Shown here: positions 11,530 through 24,167 of the stretch, piece after piece
Layout of the letters: each line of letters begins with the position of its first letter
Numbering within the stretch: position 1 is the stretch's first letter
From: Gigaspora rosea
Lineage: Eukaryota; Glomeromycota; Glomeromycetes; Diversisporales; Gigasporaceae
Length of the DNA: 64,000 nucleotides
Direction: 5' to 3'
Assembly: GCA_003550325.1 (NCBI GenBank)
Contig: QKWP01000256.1
Span: forward strand, 91,937-155,936
Notes under the pieces: generated by a model
The model's database searches: none
What the model was told of the DNA's origin: nothing
The model's input: only the letters and a program-made list of their open reading frames with translations
Translations under genes and position numbers: made by a program

Positions 11530-12350
11530 AATTGAGTTTCGTTCGTTATAGCATTTTGTGTCTTTTGAAATTGGATTAACTATGTGGACAACGTTAATAA
11601 TATGCGTTAGTGAGTCACATACTGTGTATCGCCAAAATAGTAAGGTTTACAGCAATATCATGATAGAAACCATAATTATTCCAAACTAATTTAACCCTAA
11701 CCCCATATTGTAATTATTAAAATAGCGCTCAAGTTTGTATGAGGATTTTTAACAGCAATTATTATAGAAACCACAATAATTTGATCAAACTCAACCTTAA
11801 AATATATTTTTTGTCGTTAGGTTTGTAACAGAATTTTTTATAGTAATTCACGATAGAAATTACAGTGATTCTAATACAAAATAATTCACCTTTTCATCGT
11901 TACTGGAATAGTGAATTCTGTAGCGAAATTTAAAAAAGCGAGTTTCATTCATTATGGGCACTTTGTCTTTGAAATTAAATTAACCGAGATGTGGATAACG
12001 TTAATGTGAGTCACACACCATGTATTGCCAGAATAGTAAGGTTTATAACAGTAATACATGATAGAAACCATATAATTCCAATGCGAACTAATTAAACCCT
12101 AACACTGTATTGTGATTATTAGAATAGCGCACAGGTTTTATATGAGAGTTTTTAACAGTAATTCATTAATTCATGATATAAACCAACATATTATCCGTCG
12201 AGTAGGTTTGTAACCGAATTTTTTTATTGTAATTCACGATAGAAATTACATAATTCTAAAACAAAATAATTCTTTATTATTACGAAATAGTGAGTTCTAT
12301 AGTGGAATTTTAAAAAATCGAGTTTCATTCATTATAGGCACTTTGTATTG
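11530..12350. repeat. Degenerate satellite, related to 22310-23390
   Basis: Two higher-order copies of about 410 bp (11530-11935 and 11936-12345) match along their length, for example TTTCGTTCGTTATAGCATTTTG against TTTCATTCATTATGGGCAC. Inside them a roughly 100-bp unit recurs: GTAACAGAATTTTTTATAG, then CATGATAGAAAYCATAAT, then AACTAATTYAACCYTAACC, then TGTATTRCCAGAATAG. The same basic unit forms the array at 22310-23390. Confidence 0.65.
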
Positions 12351-13010
12351 TAAAGGGCGCCAGCAGCGCCCACAAACACTTGTAGTATATAGCTAAGTAG
12401 GCTCGTGAAGTACTTTTTTTTTGAGTTTTTTTTTTAAAAAAAAGCGTTATTTCATCTGCTAATCTGTTCTTAAAAACTTGTAATAAAGAGGTTCTAGGTG
12501 ATTATCTGAACGATCTATAAAAGGTAGTTCTGTGTAAAACATAAGAATTATTAAGTATGAAAAAGGCATTTAATGGTATTTAAGATTTACTTTCTGTAAA
12601 TTTTTTTTTTAAAGCGTTACTTTAACAGCTAATATACGGTTGAAATTTTTAATTGAAATAATGTAGTAGTTATATAAAAGATCCGAATGATATTTAATTG
12701 GAGTAAAATATTAATTTAACAGAAAGATAGGAATTCTGGTGATAACAGTTGCACTCCGCAAGAATACTTCATTGATTACTTGGATTCCGGTGATAATGAT
12801 CTTGAATCAGAGTGAGGAAAAGTATTAGCAATATCTTAGTTCTTGAATTATTCGAGTCACGAGTTGACGAGTCACTATCCTATACTAACCGATTTCACTC
12901 GAGTAACCGATTTCAAAGTTATACGGGTTACTGGGTGACGATTTTTCACCGGTTCCAAACTCTACTACAGACACGTGATCTGATTTCCTAATTCTGCCAT
13001 ATTCTAACGG
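12351..13010. other. Intergenic, no gene seen
   Basis: Contains a GGGCGCCAGCAGCGCCC hairpin at about 12356-12372 and AT-rich DNA. No recognised gene. Confidence 0.4.
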
Positions 13011-15540
13011 TGATGTTAACCGAAAAGATCGGCCTTATTATAGTTATGCTTAAATTATTTAACTAATGATTTTCGGCAAAACATTCGGATTTACTACATT
13101 TTTTATATGAAACATTCCAAAAATAACTTACTATATGATAATTTTGATAAAAGGAGTTCAAAAAATTTTTGCAACAATTTCGGATATTATGAAAGAATAA
13201 TTTCGGATGACTAAGGGTGCACTCAATCATCTAATTTAATAGGTCAGAGCTCAATTTTTAATTACGGAAAATAAATTATTCGGTCAAGCGAGTTCATTAT
13301 CGCAATGAAAAAAAAAGATGGTCAGAGACCATATTTTTTATCATAGAGTTGTGCTGGTTTGCTAAATTTTGATATCTATGAACTTTGGTAAGATTACCGT
13401 AAGGATTACTACAATTAAACGTAGTACTTGTGCATGATCTCTATAACTAACCAATCACATTAAGAGAGTTGCTTGAGATCACACTAAGTGTCGTAAAATT
13501 TTTTATTAGGATGACAATTTACGGTGATTTCAAGCATCAGCTTCGATGTGATTATTAAATGATTGTAATAGTGCTCAACCATTATTACATAAGTTTTTTG
13601 TCGAAACTTCGAATATACAATTTATGACGCCATTGAAATTTTCTCTTCAATGTGATTAGTTAGTGATCGTTATCGTGTTCATTTATTATAATCAATCAAA
13701 ATAAACATTGAAAGTGATACTTGAGCAGTCCCTTATTTATTCTTCTATTATTTACAAAAATATTCGCTATTGTATTTTTGGATTCCGATTTCTATTTTTC
13801 ATAAAAATTTTCTCAAGCACTTCAAGCAATGAATAGGAAGAAAAGTTTTAATTAGTCTGAAATAGAATAAATTAACTAATTGAATTACCATTTCGATGAA
13901 TAAAACCTGGAGTGCAGTCATCTTTTTTTTCATAGAGGTACTCTGATTTGCTAAAATTTAGAATCCGCATTTCGCACAATGAAATTTTAACAAGAAGTTC
14001 TTCGATTAACTGTATTAACCAGTCTGATGACTTGAGCATTATCTCGATCGTTAGTCGATCGCTACTTGAGAACACACTAATGCGAGAAAAAAGTAATTCG
14101 TTGTTACCAAAAATAAAAACCGGAGCAAAGTTGCTTAATCGAATATTCTACTGATTGTAAAATTTTCCAAGGTAGAAATAAAAAAAGATAAAAAGTTGAT
14201 TGATTAAATGACAAATTCATTTAATATGGTTTACTAATAAAAAAAAAAGGGTTATCGCATAATAAAGATTATCAAGTTACATATATTGTTTATATATCGT
14301 CACAATGATAAACACGCTTGACCAATTTAAAACATTTTCCGGTATGTCCCGATTCTTATTAGTTCATTGATTGAGTTATTTGAGTACACCTTAAAAATAG
14401 TTTATTGATCTATTGTATTTTCATTTTAATTGAATAACACATGTGATGATAATTTAATACATCAGAGAGAACAATATAATCAGCAGGAGATTATTTATCT
14501 TATCAAGAATATTTATCATTCCAATTAAGGTTCAGACGTTCCTTTTTTTTCGTAAAGTCGTGCTTATTGACTGAAAATTTTCATTGATAGACTTGAAAAA
14601 ATAAATGAACAAACATACTTCATTCTTTTTACCGTTTCATTATCATTATAAAATGTGATGATAGTTTAATATTAGAGAGAACAATTTAATTAACGGGAAA
14701 TCATCCATCTGATCAAGAGTATTTATCATTCTAATTAAAGTACAGTCGTTTCTTTTTTTTTCGTAAAGTTGTGCTTATTGGCCGAAAATTTTAATTAATT
14801 GACTCGAAAAATAAATGATCAAATACTCATCCTTTTTACCGTTACATTATCATTACGGACCTTCATCAAACTTCTAAAAATTATTATCTCATTATTTCGC
14901 TAAAAATTTTTGTCGTGAATAAAAAAGACATGTTTTTGATTTTATTCATTTGCAGTAAATTCTGAAAAAGAAGCAGAATTTAGAATTTTCGCAATTTTCG
15001 CAGTGCTTTGTCCTTTTGCTGATCAATTGTTTTCATTTATTTTTTATTTTTTTTTTTTATTTTAGATTTGTAAAACAATTATAGTTAAGTGATATTAATA
15101 ATAAAGGGGTTTGTTTATGCATCAATTGCAATCAATATTTCAATTGGTTTTAATTACTTGAGCAGCAACAGTCAAATCGGATGGAGATACGTGAGAATAA
15201 TTCAATTGTATTATTTTTATGTTAATGATTTTCGAAATGGTCTTATTAAATATCGCTATAATTGGCAACACAACAATCATTAGCTACATGAATACCCAAA
15301 ACAAAGCATGATGTACATAGCAGTCAGATCGCATTAACATATTTGCGTGGGTAATACAAACTCTTGAAGAGGAAATAGCCAATAGGAAAGTGCAAATTTT
15401 GACTATTCCGGATTAGAATCCTAATACGTACGTACGTACGTACGAAAATACGCAAAATCTAGTGTTTAAATCGAAATTTTACATATTATGAATATTAATC
15501 TGTTTCTATAGACCCTATCGTTAAAGTTCTAACTAATTTT
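13011..15540. repeat. Duplicated noncoding block upstream of phosphatase gene A
   Basis: Matches 24352-26830 in the same order with many small differences, starting at a shared GATGTTAACCGAA. Long AT-rich noncoding DNA with internal near-repeats (for example about 14450-14640 against 14650-14840). It was copied together with the downstream phosphatase gene. No ORF is conserved between the two copies, so it is not coding. Ends near a (ACGT)n stretch at 15425-15443. Confidence 0.65.
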
Positions 15541-15772
15541 TATTTCGCTCACTTAGTTTATTTATGGTTTGTATCACCCGCGTAAATAAGTAAACCGCAG
15601 TCAGACCTCCCTAAACGCAATCCCCCTAAATGAAATACCTCTTTAAATGCAACTTTAAATCCCGGTCCAAATATATTTCTAATTTCTATAAATGCAATTT
15701 TTCTTATTGTTCTCTAAATGCATGTCATCAAAAGTTCAACCCCAACGAGTAGCATTTAGGGAGGTTTTAGTG
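15541..15772. mobile_element. Pogo-like MITE remnant overlapping an inverted segment
   Basis: Inverted ends CAGTCAGACCTCCCTAAACG (about 15598) and, read in reverse from about 15770, CACTAAAACCTCCCTAAATG resemble pogo/Tigger-type termini (CAGTnnAACCTC). TA follows the right end; no TA precedes the left end. About 15541-15645 is present in the opposite orientation in the gene B locus at 29975-30080. Confidence 0.45.
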
Positions 15773-15774
15773 TA

Positions 15775-16010
15775 CCTCTGATGAATGATGCCTTAGTAAT
15801 GTACATCTAATGCAACTCTTATTTTTTATGATAAATGAAAAATTATCGTTGTATTGTATCGTAATTAGAAACGTCATAATTCTTTAATATGGCGTGATGG
15901 ATATTTTATTCAATGCTTTAGGGATATGAACACAGTTATCTGAAAACTAATATAAACAGCCAATTTTGTCTTTTCTTTTTAATTTCATAGTTTGCAATTC
16001 TAATAGAAAA
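15775..16010 (+). promoter_or_regulatory. Conserved promoter region of phosphatase gene A
   Basis: About 235 bp immediately upstream of the ATG is conserved at all three paralogs (30175-30401 and 41905-42129), while sequence further upstream diverges or is rearranged. Shared blocks include GAATGATGCCTTA, the GATGGATATTTTATTCAATG block, and a TATA-like ACTAATATAAACAGCCAATT about 60-70 bp before the ATG. Its retention at all three loci makes it the likely core promoter plus 5' UTR. Confidence 0.55.
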
Positions 16011-17763
16011 ATGCAATCTTACGACAATCTATATTCATTTTTTATTTTGCTATTTTATTTCTATAATCTAGCATTATGTCAGGATAATGGAACTTCAAAT
16101 TTATACCAACACGATCCTCAAGATCTTATCAGTAAACATTATTTTGTTATCGAACCAGCAGAAACTGCTTTTACTCTTAACATTAAACCAATTAGTTATC
16201 CAAATAAATGTGAATTAAAGCAATTACATTTACTTACTAGACATGGTAATGACTATTTCAATTTAAATATTCATAAAGTTTTGCTGAAATAATAGAATAA
16301 TCTTTAAAAATATTAATTAGGATCTAGATACCCAGATATACCTAATACTCTAGCTTTTGATCGTCTTGCAAAAATATTTGCAAATGTTTCTGTTGCAAAG
16401 AACTGGGTAAGAAAGAAAATAAAAATCATTATTTTAATACTTAACATTGTTGCTTAGAAAAAAAAACTATCATTACTTTAGTATAAAAATCCTTTTCCCT
16501 TAGAAAGAAATTATCAATTGATTCCCAGAGGAGAAATTGAACCATATTATGATGGAAAACAATCTTTTCTAAGATATAATCAATTTTGGAAAAACTATAA
16601 AAAAATTACCGGTAGATATGATCCTGAAGTCGTAAAATTTCAGGCTGGTGCTTATTCAAGGTATGATTACTGCAATTTTTACATATTTTACATATACTAA
16701 TTTTTAAATACATTTGTTTAAATATTGTTTTGAAATCTTAATTCTTTAAAGGTGTGGTGCGTCGGGAATGGCCTTTTCTGAAGGACTATTTAATGGTGAT
16801 GGTCCTTTAGATACCTGTAAAAATCAACCTGTCTACGTTTGGAATATACCAGCGGTAGATATTATTTATTAAAATATGTTCCTTTTTATCAAATTATATT
16901 TTATATTCATTTTATAATATTTCCACATAGAATGAAGATAATATTATAGAAATGTATAATAACTGTCTACTTGCAAACGAGACGGTTATCAATAATAATC
17001 CAGAATTTGATGAACAAAATTATATTTTTGGTAATAATACTTTAAAACCAATCGCTGATCGTATGACCAATGATTATGGTATCTACCCACCTCTTGATCC
17101 GAATGTAGTACCATCTATATATGACGCTTGTGAATTTTGGGTCCTATTTTTTAATCGAACTGATACTTGGTGTTCATTACTAAGTGAAGATGATATTATA
17201 AAATTAGCTTATCGTGTGGATATGATCGGTTATTATAAATATTCATATGGAAATCCTCTTAATGAACAAATCGGTTGTGTTTATTATACTCAACTTGTAA
17301 ATAGTGTTGAAAGTTACTTAAATGGAAGTTCTATAATGGTAGCTGATCTGAAAAATGGTCATGCGCACACTATGGTTTCGGTACTTACTACTTTGGTATG
17401 TAAAAAAAAACAATTTTTTTTTATTAAATTTATTATTTATTCCATATTTTAATATACGTAATATTTTTTTAAAATCTTTTAATATAGGGTGCAGCCAAAA
17501 ACCCTTATCCACTCACTGCGAATTTAACCCTTTCTCAAATTAAGCAACTTAAATATACAGCGGGTAAATCTATATACTGGTCATCTACAATGTATTTCGA
17601 AATTTATACTTGTTCAGACAGTCCAAAAGTACGATTAGTACTTAACTTTGAACCACTTCTTATTCCGGGTTGTGAGAGTGAATATTGTAAGTGGTCTACA
17701 TTTAAAAAGATTCTTGGTGATAAGATTGGTTGTGATTTTAACAAATTGTGTAAAAATCCTTAA
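16011..17763 (+). CDS. Secreted MINPP/phytase-like histidine phosphatase, copy A
   Basis: Six exons: 16011-16245, 16321-16406, 16482-16660, 16752-16854, 16931-17395, 17488-17763; 447 residues, all introns GT-AG and 75-92 bp. The start ATG opens MQSYDNLYSFFILLFYFYNL, a typical signal peptide; the in-frame TTG at 15966 is not a start. Exon 1 ends in LHLLTRHG and exon 2 continues SRYPD, so the RHGSRYP catalytic motif of histidine phosphatases is split by intron 1. Downstream are GASGMAFSEGLFNGDGPL, the segment NGHAHTMVSVLTTLGAAKNPYPL in two pieces around intron 5, and a Cys-rich C-terminus (PGCESEYCKW, DFNKLCKNP). The order matches multiple inositol polyphosphate phosphatases, which hydrolyse InsP6 and lower inositol phosphates. 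The family's HAE acid/base motif reads HAH here, so activity is uncertain. Likely secreted or in the secretory pathway. Confidence 0.85.
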
Positions 17764-18434
17764 ATACGCTGTTATTATTTTTTTGGGAGGGATATTCGTG
17801 GAACTCAATTTCGTTTTACTTGTTAGTTTAATCGTTTAACTATATTAATTATGATATCTTTGTTTGTTATATTTTTTATCACTTATTTCGGTTATGTTCT
17901 GTATTTCCAAATTTATATACTGTATTATTATTTGTATCTTATATATATTCTGTATATAAATAAAATTCAGCCACCAATTAAGTGAAAAATTACGTAAAAA
18001 GTTATATAATGCGGACGAAAGTTATGTAGATACTATAGTAAGCTGGAGATCATTAGTGCAAAAATTTTTGCATTAAATTTGATTTGCCATAGCGCGGTCA
18101 CAATTACGAAAAATTTAAAATTTCTTGAACTGCCTATTGTTAAGCAATATGGAATATGGATCTATTTTCTGGGAACTAGATCATGTATTACTGTGACTGC
18201 ACCGTGCAAAGGATGATCTTTGTTAGGAATTTTTTTGTCGAATTAATCGAATTTTTTTGAACAGGGTTAAACGCAATATGCATCACTTTATTAAACACCC
18301 TCGCGTCACCATTAAGGTCTGCCAATGTGTGATTATTTCAACTAAAAATTTCAGGACACCTAATAATTCACGTGATTTTACACGCACATATTCTAATCCT
18401 ATGCAAAATTGAAACATTCTTCCTTAAAAAATTT
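17764..18434. repeat. 3' flank of gene A, duplicated at gene B
   Basis: Nearly identical to 32149-32780, including TGTATATAAATAAAATTCAGCC at about 17952, a plausible polyadenylation region. The match continues past the insertion at 18435-18812. No gene. Confidence 0.6.
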
Positions 18435-18812
18435 CGGTAATTATAAAATGCACCTATGGTGTTGAACACCATAGGTAAATTAGATTTGCAAATACGTGTA
18501 ACAAAAACAAAAAAATAAACTTTTATAAAACAAAAAATAAATTTTTATTACCTTAGGGTTAGGGTGAGACCAGTGGAGACCTGGGATGGGGCAGGGGGCA
18601 TAGTTTATACCAAAATTTAGCAAGGAATTTTTTTTATTAGAGCCCCAAAGGCGGTTTCATAAGCAAAATTTTAGGTTATAAATGTTTTTTTAAAAAATAA
18701 ACAAAAAAAAAACAAAATTTTATATTACACCTGATCTTAAATTTTGATTGGCTATTCTAATAGGTTTGTGTAACATGGTGTTCAACACCATAGGTGCATT
18801 TTAGTAAACCCG
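18435..18812. mobile_element. 378-bp MULE-like MITE with palindromic ends
   Basis: Flanked by 9-bp direct repeats AAAAAATTT (18426-18434 and 18813-18821). The gene B locus has no insertion at this point (around 32768-32780). The inverted ends share AAAATGCACCTATGGTGTTG; each end itself contains the palindrome ATGGTGTTGAACACCAT. The interior contains CTTAGGGTTAGGGTGAG (18551-18567). A 9-bp target duplication suggests Mutator-like mobilisation. Confidence 0.75.
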
Positions 18813-19405
18813 AAAAAATTTCTCTTATATTTAATAATTTTTTCAAAAAAACTTAGTATATAATATTTTATAAGAAAATTTGAGCACATTATTTTTTTAT
18901 AATAGTACTCATAAGAACATTAAACTCAAAAATTTATGTTTCTATTACTACCAACAAATGGTTCAAAAAGTTTACTGACATCTATTTGAACAAATTAGCT
19001 AATCTGCTATCAAAAAAATTATATCAGGTAATCAGATTCAACAAATTTTTTAAATGAATATTACAAATTTGTAGAATTTAATTTAAAATTTTTTGTCAAA
19101 TTCTGTCAAATAGTTATTGAAAATCTATTTCAAATTTAAACATTTATGTTGTTTTAGAAAGCAATAATGGCTAAACTTTGAACAAAGGTCTCTTGATAAT
19201 TACCCAATTTAGGTTATCAAATTCAAAAAAATATACATTATAGTAATTGCGATTAGACTTGAAATAAATAAGGCCTACTACTAGCCATTTGATGGAATCT
19301 GCCGAAAATTTTAAATTTAGTAATGGACTTGTCAAGCTATAATTTAAAGTCTAGAAATCTATTCAAGCATTTATATCTGTTTATTGAGTAGTGCATAATT
19401 ACGTA
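18813..19405. repeat. Duplicated noncoding DNA, present in three copies
   Basis: Matches 33511-34060 (locus B) and, from about 18905, 39422-39880 (a third copy). AT-rich and noncoding. Used here to infer empty sites for the neighbouring insertions. Confidence 0.55.
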
Positions 19406-19762
19406 CCATATTTATGCTAAATAACGCACATGGGAGTTATTTCAAAATTGCATTTTCTTAAAATAGCATGCTGGTTTCGAAATAACACCCATGTGCGTCC
19501 TAATATAATGCACACTCCAAATGCTGAATTAATAATCTGCTGAAATAATGAATTCAAATAACAAGCAGAAATAAGAATTTTTTTAGTCAAAAAATCTGAC
19601 TTAGATCGGAAAGGCTATGTATAAAATTAAGAAATACAGGTTTATTATGCATCACACATATATAACGCACAATGTTTTCGAAATTAGACCTTTACTCTGA
19701 AATAACGCCCATGCACATACTCGAAATAACGCACAGGTGTGCGTTATTTCACATAAATACAG
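19406..19762. mobile_element. TA-target MITE with AATAACGC repeats
   Basis: Ends CCATATTTATGCTAAATAAC and, in reverse, CTGTATTTATGTGAAATAAC are bounded by TA at 19404-19405 and 19763-19764. Loci B (about 34055) and C' (about 39880) read ATTACGTATAA without the insert. Subterminal AATAACGCACATGGG words link it to the larger element at 37056-38369. Confidence 0.75.
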
Positions 19763-19882
19763 TATAATATTTCACGTAGCTGTTAGTGACAGACTTTTCC
19801 TTAGCTTTTGCTTACGGTTACACATGATTGCAAATTAATAACAATTAAACCAGAATTTTAGAGTAATTTCAAATATTTCGTC

Positions 19883-21326
19883 TAGGGATGGGTTTGGTCA
19901 GCTAGGTCAGCTATCGGTCAGCTATCATTGACTATCTACTAGTAGCCGACTATAGCCGGCTATAGCTGATAAATTACTTGATCAATTTCTTAATTAATTT
20001 TTCAATCAAGCATATAAACAAGTGCCAAATAATTATATTTTGAGTTAGTAAATTTGTAACTGTGGTTACTGTAACCGCATTTTATAAAATTGTTAATAAC
20101 TCAAAATTTTACTAGGGTAACCCCTGTTGTGTTACTAACAAAAAATGCTCCTCTCACAATTTTGTAATAATTTTAACTTTAACCCTAACCCTAACCCTAA
20201 CCAATTACAATCATAACCCTAACTATATTACATCTGGGCTTAGTTATGACCCTGGTTGCTGTAACCTATGGTTACAAATAGATTAATTCTTATATTTTTA
20301 TATGTTATAAAGTTATTGTCCGAAGGACACTACAGGTAGAGCACTAGTACACCCGATGTCTGTGTGTTAGCAAATTCTAAATTCTGATTGGCTAGATCAG
20401 GTGTAACATAAAAAAACAATAAAAACAATTAAAACAATTGAAAACTGATGCTTATTGGCTTATCAAGTGTAATATAAAAAAACAAATATTGGTCCTTCGG
20501 ACTTTAAATGGTTCCCATTTCCTAGTACATATTAGAAACCCTAGACACGGCAAAAAAAAGTTCAGGCCACATGCTGTAAACAGCCAATCAAAATAATCAA
20601 ACTATTGAAGATCCGATCTAGATTTCAAAACAATCTAATTTTGGTCAAATTTGTAGATTATTTGGCCTATTGGAGATAAGTTTAAACTTATTCACAATAG
20701 GCCAAACAATCTGCAAATTCAGTTGAAAATAATTTCAGGCTAGATTTTAATTGTTGCTCTTAGCCAATCAAAATTGAGAATCTGCTGTGACTTGTAATTA
20801 CCGTCAAAATTTCACTACACGTAATTTTTGACCAATAAAATAATGAGATCAGGTGTAATGTAATACAAGCAGAAGATCAAAACAAACGTTCGTTTCGCTC
20901 ATATGATAATACATATTTGAAACAACTATAAAATGTTGTTTTTGGTTAAAATTCAATTGCAAACCCCTTAGTTTGTTAAACAATATTAAGCCATGCCCTA
21001 AAAAAAATTCCTTGAGCATTTTTACTATATGTTTTGCTAACATCAAGCCCTATAGGAGCCCTAAAATGAACTTGAAGTTTTTTGGGCATCGTCATGTGAC
21101 TGTGAAAAAGCGACAGCGATTCTGGGGAAGGTGCTAGAGGATTTCTTGAAATAATTCTATATATTTGTACACTTAATGCTAAATTAAGCAATAATATATT
21201 TTATTAACTAGAAAATAAAAAATTTAATATCGGCTACCCAGTCAGCTAAGCCGTTATAGTTGACTACATCGACTACAGCTATAGCTAATTGGCTAGCTGA
21301 CTATTAACTGACCGAACTCATTCCTA
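19883..21326. mobile_element. 1.44-kb non-autonomous hAT element
   Basis: The left end TAGGGATGGGTTTGGTCAG and the right end read in reverse as TAGGAATGAGTTCGGTCAG are bounded by perfect 8-bp repeats ATTTCGTC (19875-19882 and 21327-21334). Both subterminal regions are made of GGTCAGCTA/TAGCTGACTA words. The interior has no transposase. It holds a foldback-like segment (20051-20279, ends TTTGTAACYRTRGGTTACNG) that encloses a (CCCTAA)3-4 tract at about 20178-20203, and a GTCCGAAGGAC-bounded piece at about 20325-20490. Locus C' has an unoccupied target at about 39985. Confidence 0.8.
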
Positions 21327-21531
21327 ATTTCGTCATTTAGCTATAATATCTATATTACAATTTCAACTTCGACTCATTAACCTGTTGATCTTTTTTTATT
21401 CGTCATTTTTTCATTATATCGTGAAACATTTCTTTATTCAGCAATCATCCTTTTTTGTATTCAGATATAATTATTATGCAAGGCTTTTAAGATCGTTGAT
21501 GCAACTGGTAGAACTAAATAATATTTATAGA

Positions 21532-21693
21532 ACAGGGTGAAACCTGAGTTGCAAAATTGTGAAATCTGCTTTGTAGATCGGGTTAGGGTGAAATTTGCGT
21601 TTTATTATGTTTTTTATTATATAAAAGCAGATTTCACCCTCACGTGATGATCATAGCAGGTTTCACTATTTCACAACTCAGGTTTCACCCTGT
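21532..21693. mobile_element. 162-bp MITE with ACAGGGTGAAACC ends
   Basis: ACAGGGTGAAACCTGAGTTG at the left is mirrored by CAACTCAGGTTTCACCCTGT at the right, a perfect 20-bp inverted repeat that continues imperfectly. A related solo end (TTCACAACTCAAGTTTCACC) occurs at 23865. The target duplication is not clear. Confidence 0.7.
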
Positions 21694-22018
21694 CATATAT
21701 TTATTTTATCCAATATCAAAATTTTTCAGTTCGACTCATCAACCTGTAGATAATTTTGTTATTCGGTAACTATTTTTTTTACAGTAGCAAGCTAGCTTAA
21801 CATTAATTGCTGTAAATACTGAGGGCACAAGCAATCTATAAATAGCTAACATTTCTAAAAAATCTTAATATTACTAAAAACAGAAAAGATCTACAGAAAA
21901 ATAGTCAAAAATAAGCAAAAATAAGCAAAAGCAAATTGTCACCATCTATGAATAGCTCAGGGTCCTATATACTGTGTCTCATTGAGATAGCAAGTAAGCT
22001 CTGCAACAGAATTTTATG

Positions 22019-22301
22019 GTGGTCGTTTAAAGCAGAGTGCAATCATGTGATATAGTGCCAATCAACTTGTTTATTTTGATCAACCTGGATCAGCCTGACA
22101 AAGAAATAAAGATGAAAAAAAGTGAAAAAATGCAAAAATACAATAAATAAGTATCAAAACCTACCTTGGGGAATTAACAAAAAATGTCAGGAAGGCAATT
22201 TTACTATAATACCATCCCTAACTCTAAGCTCCAACTAACCTTACTCTAATTTTAATTAAAAAGTCAAAATTATATGACTGCACACTGCTTTAAATGACCC
22301 T
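22019..22301. mobile_element. hAT-like MITE family 1, copy 2
   Basis: Ends GTGGTCGTTTAAAGC and, in reverse, AGGGTCATTTAAAGC. Target copies are ATTTTATG (22011-22018) and ATTTTATA (22302-22309), 7 of 8 matching. The interior aligns with copies 1 and 4, including GATCAGCCTGAC and AAAAAATGTCAGGAAGGCAATTTTAC-like segments. Its telomere-like block is degraded to CCCTAACTCTAAG. Confidence 0.75.
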
Positions 22302-22309
22302 ATTTTATA

Positions 22310-23390
22310 GTAATTTTACAATGCCAACTAATTCAACCTTAACTATATACTGTATTACCAAAATAGCAATTCTGTAATCAAATTTTTTTACAATACCCTA
22401 CAATGTTAACCAACTCAACCTAATTCACTACTATGTGTCATTAGGATAGCAAGTTTAAAATAGAATTTTTTTACAATAACTTTTAGAAATCTGAATAAAA
22501 CAAACTCAGTTTAGCTGCATATATATCACTAAATACAAGTAAGTTCTGTATTTAAAAGAATTTTTTACAGTAACTTACAATTTAGACTAATTCAATATTA
22601 ACCACATACTATATGTTACTAGAATAGCAAGTAACAATTTATACAGTAACTCTTAATGGAAGCAACAGTAATTGAATAAAACAAACTCAACTATATTGCA
22701 TCATCAAAATAGCAATTAAGTTCTGCAACATAATTTTTTATAGTTGATTACAATAGAAATTATAATAAATTTAGTGCCAACTAACTCAACTTTAACCTAT
22801 ATATTGTGTTACTAAGACAGCAATTTTTGTAACAGAATTTTTTATAGTAACTCATGATAGAAAACATGATAATTCTAATGCAAACTAACCCAACCTTAAT
22901 CACTTACTATATCACTGGAATTGCAAGCTCTGTAACAGAATTTTTTACTATGCCTTATTATAATTTTGAATTATTTCCAATACAAACTAACTTAACCTTA
23001 ACCACATGCTATGTGTTGCCAGAATGGTGAGTAAAAAATTTTTATAATAGCTCACAGTAAAATTTAACTCAGCCTTAACCAATACCATACGTCACTAGAA
23101 TAATTAAGTTCTATAACAAAATTTTTACAGTAGCAATTACAATAATTCTAATAAAACCTTAATCATGTACTGTGTGTTGACAGAATAGCAAGATATATAA
23201 CAGTATCTTTTACAGTAACATATGATAGAATTTATGATAATTCCAATACAAACTACTTTAGCCTTAACCACATAGTGTTAAGTTTTGTACCAATTTTTAT
23301 TAATGCATGAAAGAAAACATGATTTTTTTATAGTGAAATTATGATAATTTCAATTTATACTATATATGTCACTACAAATGTAATAAATAA
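22310..23390. repeat. ~100-bp degenerate satellite, about ten units
   Basis: Units spaced 95-105 bp share AACTCAACCTTAACCAYATACT, then TGTGTTACYAGAATAGCAAG, then TTCTGTAACAGAATTTTTTA, then AGTAACTCATGATAGAAA. Anchors CAGAATTTTTT or close variants occur at about 22730, 22833, 22935 and 23033. Copy 2 of MITE family 1 inserted at its left edge. The same unit occurs at 11530-12350. Confidence 0.7.
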
Positions 23391-24167
23391 GAGGGTAGCG
23401 CATAAGTGCAACTTGTTACACTAGTCATTTAATAAATTACCAGTGTGAAATCTGTTCATTTTAATGATCATTTATCAGGACAATGTATAATTAACTGTAA
23501 TCATTTTTCATTCACTAAAATAATCAGTGTAAAGCATCAAAAATTTTATATCCTATATAAATACAGTAAACAATATGCATTAATTTTAAATGAGTACTGG
23601 TATAATCCCTTGACCCATGCTGAAGGCACAGGTTAATATACTGTACTAGTCATTCTACAGATTTTTAATCTACACTTTGTTCTATACAAATTAACCTATA
23701 CCAATAACTCTTACAACACAAGAGCATTACTACATACAACATAAAATCAAAAAACATCATCATTTATACATATCATATATTCTAATTTATATGATAAATA
23801 TTATATTACCTCCATATCTCATAGATATAAAAGTGGCTACTGGAAAAAGAATACTAGCTAGTTCACAACTCAAGTTTCACCCTGCCGTATTATAATTTCA
23901 ATATTTTCAATAAAAAATTATAAAAGTCATATTTTTGTTTAAAATATTTTAAAAAATTCTTAACTTAATAAACACAATTTTATCAATTTCTACATTAACC
24001 AATTTCAACATTTCAACAATTTTTTTTTCTATTAAGAAAGGCAATTTTATCCCTTCTAAAAACAATGTGGTTACATTTGGATAGCATCGTGTATGCATTT
24101 AGATGTTCAAATTCAATGATTGGTATGAATAAACAGTAACTTCAATTAGGCCATTCTAAGTTGATAC
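23391..24167. other. Intergenic, no gene seen
   Basis: AT-rich sequence. A short ORF at 23445-23636 has no recognisable features. Contains a solo end of the ACAGGGTGAAACC family at about 23865-23890. Confidence 0.4.

Noticed and set aside
16246-16292. Exon 1 reading frame continuing to a stop (protein ending RHGNDYFNLNIHK)
   Set aside because: A GTAATG donor follows RHG and splicing restores RHGSRYPD in all three paralogs.
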